Assembly (NCBI RefSeq): GCF_004801905.1
Contig: NZ_SSSN01000005.1
Span: 248,001-312,000 of the forward strand
DNA: 64,000 bases
Direction of reading: 5' to 3'
Source of the DNA: Orlajensenia flava
GTDB taxonomy: Bacteria > Actinomycetota > Actinomycetes > Actinomycetales > Microbacteriaceae
Below, piece after piece: positions 57,341-64,000 of this stretch. Position 1 is the stretch's first letter. Each line of letters begins with the position of its first letter. The translations under genes and the position numbers were made by a program. The notes under the pieces were generated by a model that saw only the letters and a program-made list of their open reading frames with translations, had not been told where the DNA came from and searched no databases.

Positions 57341-58186
57341 TCACCAGTGCGACGGCCGATCGAAGCCGTCGGGCAGAGCGGTGCGAGAGTCACCGCGAGC
57401 GCTGTTGACCTGCATCTGGGTGAGGTAGATCGCGGTGCCTAAGTCGGCCCCGCCCAGGTCGGCGTCCCGCATGTCCACGCCGAGGACATCGCAGAGCTGC
57501 ATCTTCGCGTCAGAGAAGTCAGCGCCGATTGCGACGCTTCCGCGAATGCTCAGCCCCCTCAGGTCCATGCCTGCCAACTGGGCCCCGATCAGATCGCTGC
57601 CAGGCTCCAGCGGATGACCGCCACGCTTGCTCTCCCGGCCCTCGTGACCGGCGCGTGCGATCCCGCTCGCCTCCACCAGCAGGTCGCGCACGGCGTCGTA
57701 CTCGGCATCCACGTCCAAACCCCCAAGATCATCAGCGTCCCGGTCGCTGAGCTGCTGAATTCGCTCGAATGCCACCAACCATGGCGTCGCGTCACGACTC
57801 GTCTGGACCATCGTGATCGCCTCGTCCACGTACCAGAGCAGCTCATGAAGCCGTCGCACGATCGGGAAGGTGGAGAACATCGCGGTCCGGGTTCGCGGGT
57901 CTTCGCGCCAGGAGCGCCCTGAGAAGGTGAGTCGGGAGACCTTCTGCCCAGCCCCGAAACAGTCGAAGACCGTGCAGCCCTTGAAACCGCGATCGCGCAG
58001 ATGTGGATGAATCCGGCACGCATCATCGCTGGCGAGGTTTTCACACGGCTCCCCGGCGGCCTTGTCGAACGGAAAGTCTGCCGACTTGGCGAACGCCAAC
58101 GCGACACAACACAGCCCGAAGCAGTTCGCGCAATCAGCGCCGAGATCTTCGCGGCGGCCGAGTTCAACCCGGGTTCGTTCGCCCAT
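57341..58186 (-). CDS. Cys-rich domain plus pentapeptide-repeat protein
   Basis: 281 residues. The N-terminal part has a cysteine cluster (CANCFGLCCVALAF, CENLASDDACRIH, GCTVFDCFGAG), probably binding a metal. From about residue 205 pentapeptide repeats follow: LIGAQLAGMDLRGLSIRG, ADFSDAKMQLCDVLG and ADLGGADLG. Pentapeptide repeats form a right-handed beta-helix that can mimic DNA, e.g. protecting gyrase, but the role here is unknown. ATG 58186 is chosen; GTG 58189 is close. Confidence 0.82.
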   Translation of the reverse strand: MGERTRVELGRREDLGADCANCFGLCCVALAFAKSADFPFDKAAGEPCENLASDDACRIHPHLRDRGFKGCTVFDCFGAGQKVSRLTFSGRSWREDPRTRTAMFSTFPIVRRLHELLWYVDEAITMVQTSRDATPWLVAFERIQQLSDRDADDLGGLDVDAEYDAVRDLLVEASGIARAGHEGRESKRGGHPLEPGSDLIGAQLAGMDLRGLSIRGSVAIGADFSDAKMQLCDVLGVDMRDADLGGADLGTAIYLTQMQVNSARGDSRTALPDGFDRPSHW

Positions 58187-58304
58187 CACCAGAACTCTAG
58201 CTAGCTGGGGCGACACCTCCAACACATCGCATGCGGGTATTTACCCCCTAGCGGGTGCGCGGATCGGAAGGAATGATCGGGGGAAGCAGAGAGAAGGAAA
58301 CGCC

Positions 58305-58904
58305 ATGTCGATCATCCGAACAGCGGACCCTGACGAGGTGACCGGGCTCACCGCCCAACTGTACGAGGAAGACCTCGAAGATCTGGGTTACGTACCCGCT
58401 CACACGCGGGTGATGGCCACCAACCCGGACGCGGTGCGAGCGTACGAGGCGCTCATCGGCGCGATCTCGTCGGGACTGGGGGCGCGACGGTACGAGCTGG
58501 TGACGCTCGCCGCCGCGAAGGCGATCGGCTCCAACGCGTGCCGCCTCGCCCACGGACGCAAGTCCCTCAGCCTCTTCGACGAGGACCAGCTCGAGCGCAT
58601 TGCGCGTGATCACCACGACGCCGGCCTGAGCGACGCCGAGGTGGAGTTGATGGACTTCGCCGCGAGGCTGAGCACCGCCGGCTCGGCCTCCATGACGGAC
58701 GACGACACTCTCCGCCTGCGTTCGGTCGGCTTCACCGATCGTGAGATCGTCGACATCGCGCTCGCCGCATCGGCACGCAACTACTACAGCCGCGCCCTCC
58801 ACGCGCTGAACGTCGAAGTTGACGTGCCACCCGGACTCAGCACGCGGTTGCGGGAAGCGCTCACCGCGCCGGAAGCGCCTCGCGCCGACGCTGACTACCC
58901 GTAA
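58305..58904 (+). CDS. Carboxymuconolactone decarboxylase/AhpD-like protein
   Basis: 199 residues with the AhpD-like core: YELVTLAAAKAIGSNACRLAHG, in which the CxxCxxxH redox motif is altered to SxxCxxxH, so classical disulfide peroxidase activity is doubtful. The flanking NPDAVRAYEALIGAI and TDREIVDIALAASARNY helices are typical of the peroxidase-related subgroup. GAGAAGGAAA precedes ATG 58305. Confidence 0.83.
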   Translation: MSIIRTADPDEVTGLTAQLYEEDLEDLGYVPAHTRVMATNPDAVRAYEALIGAISSGLGARRYELVTLAAAKAIGSNACRLAHGRKSLSLFDEDQLERIARDHHDAGLSDAEVELMDFAARLSTAGSASMTDDDTLRLRSVGFTDREIVDIALAASARNYYSRALHALNVEVDVPPGLSTRLREALTAPEAPRADADYP

Positions 58905-58909
58905 CGAGA

Positions 58910-59116
58910 TCAGAACAAGAGGGGGCCGCCGGCAGCCGACGGACCAACCCCTCCGAACCCCATCCAAGAGGGCGAGGACGCTCGCTGTTGTGCGTCACCC
59001 ACATTGTCGCCGAACAAATCGGGCTGCTGACTCACCGACCATTTGAACAGGCTCACCCGGTTTCTGGCGGTGAGGATGCCAACGACAACCATCACGGGAC
59101 CGACGAAGAGATTCAT
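58910..59116 (-). CDS. Small protein with one membrane span
   Basis: 68 residues starting NLFVGPVMVVVGILTARN, one hydrophobic helix, followed by RVSLFKWSVSQQPDLFGDNV and a Gly-rich tail GGVGPSAAGGPLLF. Codon usage is less GC-rich than in the core genes. No recognised family. It ends six bases behind the convergent AhpD-like gene. Confidence 0.55.
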   Translation of the reverse strand: MNLFVGPVMVVVGILTARNRVSLFKWSVSQQPDLFGDNVGDAQQRASSPSWMGFGGVGPSAAGGPLLF

Positions 59117-59257
59117 AGGAATGGGCGTCCAATTTCCCCGGCAGGCTAACGACTGATCATTCCGTGGCTGTCGAGGGAATGAAAACGACCGGTCCCGCGT
59201 CCGTAAGCCGGTCCCTCAGCGCACCAGATGTGTTGCGCTCGGAAGCTTGAGGTCGCG

Positions 59258-59530
59258 ATGATGACCGGCGTGACCACCTTCATCTCGCCCGATGCCTCAA
59301 ATGGTCGTACGCGACGCATTAGAGGTCTGTGGCTCGCGTTCGCTGGATGGACGATCGTTCCAGTGTTGATCGTGCTGGTGACCAACTCGTGGGGCCAGCC
59401 GTCGATAGCCGACATCGAACGGATGCACCTAGCCGCTTCAATCGCGGCCTCCATAGCCGCGGTGTCGTTCGTCGTATCCGCCGGTCTCGTCGCGTCTCTG
59501 GCTTCGACGGGGCCTCACGGTCGCCGCTGA
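59258..59530 (+). CDS. Small membrane protein, two predicted spans
   Basis: 90 residues (from ATG 59258, GAGG five bases upstream; ATG 59261 also possible). Spans: LWLAFAGWTIVPVLIVLV and ASIAASIAAVSFVVSAGLVA. No recognised family. Confidence 0.5.
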   Translation: MMTGVTTFISPDASNGRTRRIRGLWLAFAGWTIVPVLIVLVTNSWGQPSIADIERMHLAASIAASIAAVSFVVSAGLVASLASTGPHGRR

Positions 59531-59685
59531 CTCGATGCAACTACACGGCCGCGAGCCGCGCCCGTGCCCGTCGCCCCTGCAAGAGCATCGCCTCCCGTGC
59601 GTTCACTCCGTCGACGTGGCGGAAGGCTTAAATAGGCAAGACTGTCGTTCCGTTCCACCGTGCGTGGCTGCGCCAGTATGGACGT

Positions 59686-60108
59686 GTGGATGAACTCCTG
59701 TTCCGCACCGGACGGGCGGATGACGCCGACGTGCTGCTGCGGTTCTGGTCGATCGCTGCTGAGAACTCCGGCCGCCCGACGGACACGCGAGAGGCCGTGG
59801 AACGGTTGCTCGACCGGGATGCAGAGGCTCTCATCGTCGCCGAGCGCGACGGGCGCGTCGTCGGAACAGTGATCGCCGGCTTTGATGGCTGGCGCTACCA
59901 CCTCTACCGACTGGCGGTCGATCCCGGCGAGCGTCGACGAGGCATCGGACGAGCACTGCTCGAGCGCGCCGAGAAAAGGCTCGTCCGCTGGGGAGCCACA
60001 CGCCTGGACGCGATGGTCCTGGCGGACAACTCGTTAGGTCAGGCCATCTGGGCGACGTCGGGATTCTCGCCTCAACCGGAGTGGCGGCGCTGGGTCAAGC
60101 CGCTCTGA
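59686..60108 (+). CDS. GNAT family N-acetyltransferase
   Basis: 140 residues: LLFRTGRADDADVLLRFW, LYRLAVDPGERRRGIGRALL as acetyl-CoA site and ADNSLGQAIWATSGFS. This is the short, single-domain type. GTG 59686 is taken as start because CAGTAT lies six bases before it (leaderless pattern) and homology starts there. Substrate unknown. Confidence 0.83.
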   Translation: MDELLFRTGRADDADVLLRFWSIAAENSGRPTDTREAVERLLDRDAEALIVAERDGRVVGTVIAGFDGWRYHLYRLAVDPGERRRGIGRALLERAEKRLVRWGATRLDAMVLADNSLGQAIWATSGFSPQPEWRRWVKPL

Positions 60109-60185
60109 CGCCGAGCCGCAACAGTCTTCTCGAACGCGACCCATTCGCTGCAAACGAGACGTCCAATAGCTCATCCCTCAGTGGC

Positions 60186-60812
60186 CTAGGAGTCTGCTTG
60201 GTATGAGGCCTCAATGGTGGTCAACACACGATGACGACGACAAGCTTCCACGACGGCGACTACCGCGATGATGAAGACCGCTGCGAGTTCGGCCCCGAAG
60301 ACCGCGAAGGACCACACCTGGCCGGTCTGAATCGTGGACCCGCCCAGCCCGATCAGACCCAGACCCATCCCGATGAGGGTCGGCAGTGCAATGCGGGTCG
60401 AGCGGCGCTGCCACAGAAGTATCCCTCGAACAAGAGGGGCAGTCAGTGGTGTTGTGCTCTCCTGGCCGCGAATCTGCTTTGCAATCTCAACGCGTTGCTT
60501 CTTCCGGAGAACCACCAGGGGGCGCTCTGGTTCTTCGACCCTGTAGGGGAGCAGGGTCCTAGCGAGTCGCGCCCGGACCCAGCTGAGGACGCAGATTGCG
60601 GTCCCCGCCCCGGCGAGAAGAAGCCACGCGAGGTTGCCGGGACTAGAGGTCCTCGTCGCGACCATGACGGCCCACAAAACCGACAACCCGGCGGCAGCCG
60701 CTTGCTGCGAGAAGCTAACGACCGTACCTCCGTGCGAGGCGAGGTTCTCGGCGCGTCGTTGAGCGATGGCGAGATCATCTACGGGCGCCGTCGAATCCAC
60801 AGCACGATCCAA
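60186..60812 (-). CDS. Membrane protein, four predicted spans, unknown function
   Basis: 208 residues with spans at about 37-53 (GLSVLWAVMVATRTSS), 60-78 (LAWLLLAGAGTAICVLSWV), 145-160 (LPTLIGMGLGLIGLGG) and 168-190 (WSFAVFGAELAAVFIIAVV), and a basic cytoplasmic loop between the second and third (LRKKQRVEIAKQIRG). No recognised family. Confidence 0.6.
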   Translation of the reverse strand: MDRAVDSTAPVDDLAIAQRRAENLASHGGTVVSFSQQAAAAGLSVLWAVMVATRTSSPGNLAWLLLAGAGTAICVLSWVRARLARTLLPYRVEEPERPLVVLRKKQRVEIAKQIRGQESTTPLTAPLVRGILLWQRRSTRIALPTLIGMGLGLIGLGGSTIQTGQVWSFAVFGAELAAVFIIAVVAVVEACRRHRVLTTIEASYQADS

Positions 60813-60906
60813 CCACGGATGCCCTCACGCGAGCCGACTCATCCCACAAAAGTTCGATAGCCGACCCCTCGGTGGCGCATCCGAGCGAAGTCGCATCGAG
60901 CCATCG

Positions 60907-61110
60907 TCAGTCCGTCGGCCGATAGATCAAGAACCGGGTCCCTTCGTAGTATCGTTGTCCAATTTGCCAACCGAAATAGATCGCGCCATTCTCGAATCGC
61001 GGACCTACCTCCTCTGCCACGGCTGCCGCCTCCTCTTGGGTGGCGAACACACCCAAAACAGTGTTGTGCGGGCTTTCGTCGTGACAGACGATCCAGATGA
61101 GTTGGACCAC
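60907..61110 (-). CDS. Small conserved-looking protein of 67 residues
   Basis: Sequence has VQLIWIVCHDESPHNTVLG, VFATQEEAAAVAEEV and a C-terminal YEGTRFLIYRPT. The composition and the EEAAAVAEE helix resemble small proteins that correct or annotate a neighbouring domain, but no family is recognised. Codon usage is less biased than in core genes. Confidence 0.55.
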   Translation of the reverse strand: MVQLIWIVCHDESPHNTVLGVFATQEEAAAVAEEVGPRFENGAIYFGWQIGQRYYEGTRFLIYRPTD

Positions 61111-61285
61111 GCGACGACTCTAAGCTGTGAGGTTGACTCGGACCCACCCTGATCACGCCTCGGCCCCGGAGCGGGGAGTCACCCGCCGGGAACAGGCCGA
61201 AGTCAAAACCCGCCCTCCGCTGGGCGCCCTCGCCGCAGCCGAAGGACCCTCTCGACGGTCGGTGACCATGCGCGCAACCCGATGT

Positions 61286-61642
61286 CTACCGGTGGTTCCG
61301 GTAGAAGCCCCGCTTGTTGCGTTTATCTTGCGCCGCGACGGCGAGGGCCGGAACGGACACAAGAAGCTCTAATGCCCCTAGCGCGATCCAAAACCAGGCT
61401 GCTCCCGACCTCGATTCCTCGACAAGCCGAAACAGTCCCAACGCGATCCATACCAGCGCCACGATCACCATGCTCGAGGCCCACAGGACTCGCGGCGCGC
61501 CGAAGAACCGACGGAATCGCGTCTTCGGCTCAGCAGCAACCTCAAGTCTGCGACGTGTCTGCGGATCAAGCTTGGCAAGAGCAATCTCGGCTAATGATTT
61601 CTCCCGACCTTCTGGCCCCCTGCCTTCGGTACCCATGGTCAT
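61286..61642 (-). CDS. Small membrane protein with two spans
   Basis: 118 residues from ATG 61642 (127 from 61669). Basic N-terminal part with EIALAKLDPQTRRRLEVAA, then spans VLWASSMVIVALVWIALGLF and AWFWIALGALELLVSVPALAV. No family recognised. Confidence 0.55.
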   Translation of the reverse strand: MTMGTEGRGPEGREKSLAEIALAKLDPQTRRRLEVAAEPKTRFRRFFGAPRVLWASSMVIVALVWIALGLFRLVEESRSGAAWFWIALGALELLVSVPALAVAAQDKRNKRGFYRNHR

Positions 61643-61795
61643 AGGCGAATTGTGCTCGCCTGCGACCATGAGCGCTAGGGATGGCCGCTGCCGCCTCGCA
61701 ATGCGGTGCCCCCGAAGGCTGATGCACTGGCGCCGAAACTAGATCCCTCAGCGTTCGCGGTGGCCGATCGTCGGGCAGGTCACAACCCTTGTTCG

Positions 61796-62038
61796 TTAGC
61801 GGTGAACTAGACCCTTCACGCCGTAGCGCGTCACCCATCTACGCGACATGACCATCACGACAATCACCGCGGGAACAACGATTCCGATGATCGCAAGCAT
61901 CACGACGCTCACCAACGACAGCCCGTAGTGCCGCACGCCAACCGAGACCAGCAGGCCCAGGACGCCGAGCGCCATCAGGATCATCCCGCCCTCAAACCGT
62001 GAGATTGCCCACCACGGCCAAGCACGTCCGTCCTGCAT
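61796..62038 (-). CDS. Small membrane protein with two spans
   Basis: 80 residues: spans GGMILMALGVLGLLVSVGV and LVSVVMLAIIGIVVPAVIV, basic C terminus. The start is supported by TAGGGT lying six bases upstream of the ATG on the minus strand (leaderless pattern). No family recognised. Confidence 0.55.
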   Translation of the reverse strand: MQDGRAWPWWAISRFEGGMILMALGVLGLLVSVGVRHYGLSLVSVVMLAIIGIVVPAVIVVMVMSRRWVTRYGVKGLVHR

Positions 62039-62147
62039 AAGCCAACCCTACCCAGCGGTGCCCATCCAGCCGCAGGCATCCGCTTGCCGACGTCGCGTCT
62101 AGCCGAAGGGACTGGACCGCCAGAAGCTGGGCCCGAGATGATAGACC

Positions 62148-62579
62148 GTGATCTCTGACGAGCAGATAGCTTCGGCTCTCCATGAGACCGATAGGTCACG
62201 GCCGTCTTATGTGGAGCGAGACGCGTTTGATTTCAGGATCACCGATATCCGTGTCCTGCTCGGAGCCGTGGACCTCGCTCTTGAGCAGCGCGCCGGACAG
62301 CATGCTCGAATCGTCGTTCCGTTGCCATCGTCGGGCTCGCCTCAATACTGGTTGTACGCGGCGCCGGACAACGCGACAGGGTGGGTTGACCAATTACTCA
62401 TCTGGATCGACGAGGAAGTGGGTGCCGATGGGATGGGCGAGACCCGCGCTCGGGATATCAACGGCGGCGAATCCTACGTAGTGGCAGAGAACTACGGATG
62501 GCGGCGGCAGGACGCGTCCGAGCATGAGAGGCTACTGGCCGCAGCCGGACCCGACGGCTGGTCCGGCCCCGTTCATTGA
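62148..62579 (+). CDS. Hypothetical protein of 143 residues
   Basis: From GTG 62148: ISDEQIASALHETDRSRPS, GAVDLALEQRAGQHARIVV, WVDQLLIWIDEEVGADGMGE and a C-terminal WRRQDASEHERLLAAAG. Looks like a soluble globular protein; no family recognised and no clear ribosome-binding site. Codon usage is atypical for the window. 62580-62756 shows nothing convincing. Confidence 0.5.
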   Translation: MISDEQIASALHETDRSRPSYVERDAFDFRITDIRVLLGAVDLALEQRAGQHARIVVPLPSSGSPQYWLYAAPDNATGWVDQLLIWIDEEVGADGMGETRARDINGGESYVVAENYGWRRQDASEHERLLAAAGPDGWSGPVH

Positions 62580-62756
62580 GGACAACCGCGCCGCTTATCG
62601 GACGATGATGCAGACATCTGACCATCTTTGGGACTCCCGTAGCCGGCCCCTCATCGCTCGCTACGGAGTCAGTACCGGAGCTCAGAAGAGCGGTGGGGTG
62701 GACATGTACGTAAGTCCCGCGCGATGTGATGCAAGGTGAAGGGGCGAAAACTCCGA

Positions 62757-62986
62757 CCATGCGAACGCGAAGCCCCTAATCTCGCGTCGCGTTCTGCGAC
62801 AACGACAGTTCCCGGCACCGGGTCCAGAGCGAGGATGGTCGTCCACATCGCGAGGCGTATCTCCAGCGCCTCCGAGCCGTAGAACTTTTCCGGCGGAAGG
62901 GCCGAGTAGGTCTCTCGCCATTATTCGACGTGCACACGCGCGATGCCGTTCGCGTCACTCGGCCGCGCAGGACGAATAGCGGTCGC
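62757..62986 (-). pseudogene. Remnant of a GNAT acetyltransferase gene
   Basis: On the minus strand, ATAIRPARPSDANGIARVHVE is a typical GNAT opening but is followed by a TAA at 62921; the same frame continues WRETYSALPPEKFYG, LAMWTTILALDPVPGTVVVAERD and then loses one base near 62776, after which the next frame gives GFAFAW. The sequence is then unrelated. One in-frame stop, one frameshift and loss of the acetyl-CoA site mean an inactive gene. Confidence 0.75.
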
Positions 62987-63011
62987 AGAATCCCCATCGG
63001 GACAGGCGGGT

Positions 63012-64000
63012 TCAGGCGCGTTCGATGATGACGGCCGAGTCGGGCGGGAGCGAGAAGGAGCGCCGAGGGCCGTCGGTGGTGGGCGTGGCGTTCGGCGCCG
63101 CCGTGAGATCGACGCGAACGAGAACTGCGGCGCCGTCTCGGGGCGAGGTCTCGGGGGCGCCTCCGGCATCCGTCGCCAGCAGCACGACGGATGCGGTGCC
63201 GCACTCCACGGCGATCGGCGCCGCGCCGAGGTTGGCGACGACCGAGAGTCCGCCCCGATCGAGTCGGAACCAGTGCGCGTCGTCGTCGTACGACGCGGCT
63301 ACCTCGGAGAAGGACGCATCGGTCAGCTCGGGTCGCTCGCGCCGCAACGCGATGAGGGTGCGGTAGAGGTCCCGCAGGCGGGCGTGTTCCGACCCGTCGA
63401 GCTCGGCCCAGTCGAGCTTGGAGTGCTGGAATGTCGCCGGGTTCTGGGGGTTGGGGACGAGGGCGGGATCCCATCCCATCCGGGCGAACTCGGTGATGCG
63501 TCCCTCGGCCACCGCGAGCCCGAGGTCGGCCTCGGGATGCGAGGTGAAGAACTGCCACGGCGTCGAGGCGCCCCATTCCTCGCCCATGAACAGCATGGGG
63601 GTGAAGGGCGCGGTCAGGGTGAGCACGGCCGCGACGGCCAGCCGGTCGGGGCTGAGGCTCTGCGAGAGCCGGTCGCCGGCCGCTCGGTTTCCGATCTGGT
63701 CGTGGTCCTGGGCGAAAGTGACGAAGCGCCAGGTCGGCAGATCGCGCGGCACGGGGAAGCCGTGGTCGCGCCCGCGGAACGTCGAGAATGTTCCATCGTG
63801 GAAGAAGCCGACCGTCGACACCTTGGCGAGCGCGCCGAGGGAGGCGAAGTCCTCGTAGTAGCCACTGGTCTCGCCGGTTAACGCGACGTGCACCGCGTGA
63901 TGCCAGTCGTCGTCCCACTGAGCCGTCAGTCCGTAGCCGGTGGGACGAGGGGTGATGAGCTTCGGATCGTTGAGGTCGGACTCGGCGATGAGCGTGAGCG
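63012..64000 (-). CDS. treZ: Malto-oligosyltrehalose trehalohydrolase, C-terminal part
   Basis: The frame is open to the window end and gives about 329 residues. Family blocks: [15 protein letters not shown] (probable general-acid Glu), [33 protein letters not shown] with the third catalytic Asp, [19 protein letters not shown] and a C-terminal beta domain. TreZ releases trehalose from maltooligosyl trehalose made by TreY. The N-terminal part lies beyond the window. A maltokinase gene 15 kb away belongs to connected trehalose/alpha-glucan metabolism. Confidence 0.92.
   Translation of the reverse strand, partial: LTLIAESDLNDPKLITPRPTGYGLTAQWDDDWHHAVHVALTGETSGYYEDFASLGALAKVSTVGFFHDGTFSTFRGRDHGFPVPRDLPTWRFVTFAQDHDQIGNRAAGDRLSQSLSPDRLAVAAVLTLTAPFTPMLFMGEEWGASTPWQFFTSHPEADLGLAVAEGRITEFARMGWDPALVPNPQNPATFQHSKLDWAELDGSEHARLRDLYRTLIALRRERPELTDASFSEVAASYDDDAHWFRLDRGGLSVVANLGAAPIAVECGTASVVLLATDAGGAPETSPRDGAAVLVRVDLTAAPNATPTTDGPRRSFSLPPDSAVIIERA

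Noticed and set aside
62776-63918. 380-codon minus-strand frame across treZ end and GNAT remnant
   Set aside because: It is a different frame from TreZ; the apparent protein is Arg-rich and joins two unrelated shadows.

Overview
The window is a piece of high-GC actinobacterial chromosome, most likely from the Microbacteriaceae (Leifsonia/Microbacterium/Agromyces-like). The signs are strong G/C bias at third codon positions, very frequent GGATGC/GCATCC words, many 4-bp ATGA overlaps between genes, mixed ATG/GTG/TTG starts, several starts lying 6-7 nt behind a -10 hexamer (leaderless style), and family content such as LtrA, MarP, an Eis-like acetyltransferase, maltokinase, TreZ and a DUF6230/DUF6114 pair. 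No rRNA, tRNA, insertion sequence, integrase or CRISPR array was recognised. The species assignment is inference.

Layout. 1-8.9 kb: housekeeping and stress genes (nuclease-like EEP protein, GNAT, YdeI-like, LtrA, quinone oxidoreductase, VOC, SRPBCC, secreted hydrolase, NPDR), separated by strong inverted-repeat terminators. 8.9-11.3 kb: a DHA2-type exporter divergent from a TetR repressor. 11.4-31.6 kb: a catabolic region with two short-chain dehydrogenases, two zinc alcohol dehydrogenases, an aldehyde dehydrogenase, two acyl-CoA dehydrogenases, an APH-fold kinase next to one of them, a thioesterase, a thiolase, a MaoC hydratase, a Baeyer-Villiger monooxygenase and an MFS carrier, with TetR, QsdR-like and PucR-like regulators. 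An unrelated MacB-type ABC pair sits inside it. 31.7-35.1 kb: TetR-DUF6230-DUF6114 surface locus. 35.2-45.2 kb: msrA/msrB, a histidine phosphatase flanked by two different direct-repeat arrays, a PPOX/hydrolase pair, 3-hydroxyacyl-CoA dehydrogenase, Eis-like and NERD proteins, a sugar kinase and MarP. 45.3-51.9 kb: a frameshifted NAD(P)H-binding gene with a divergent MarR gene, maltokinase, SEC-C protein, and a two-flavoprotein fusion with its MarR regulator. 51.9-63.0 kb: an accessory-looking stretch of small unrelated genes, a TmrB-like gene, small membrane proteins and gene remnants, by eye less GC-rich. The window ends inside treZ.

How the genes work together. Four near-identical 16-bp sites, TACCG-N6-CGGTA, lie 29-53 bp upstream of the quinone oxidoreductase gene, the SDR-tetR operon, the kinase-ACAD-ALDH operon and the ADH-SDR-MaoC operon. 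I infer one regulon, most simply controlled by the TetR protein at 12224-12799. The kinase plus acyl-CoA dehydrogenase pair resembles the 4-hydroxyacyl-CoA route known from LvaA/LvaC and ACAD10/ACAD11. With the BVMO operon it suggests use of ketones or lactones: ketone to ester or lactone, hydroxy acid, 4-hydroxyacyl-CoA, phosphorylation and rearrangement, then beta-oxidation.

Other structure worth attention: three copies of an exactly 55-bp hairpin element (11344, 19107, 43905), an array of paired 19-bp direct repeats at 30-bp pitch (36393-36782), a second array of CAGTCGCC units (37545-37738), and a 20-codon reading frame with an excellent ribosome-binding site upstream of a small basic protein.
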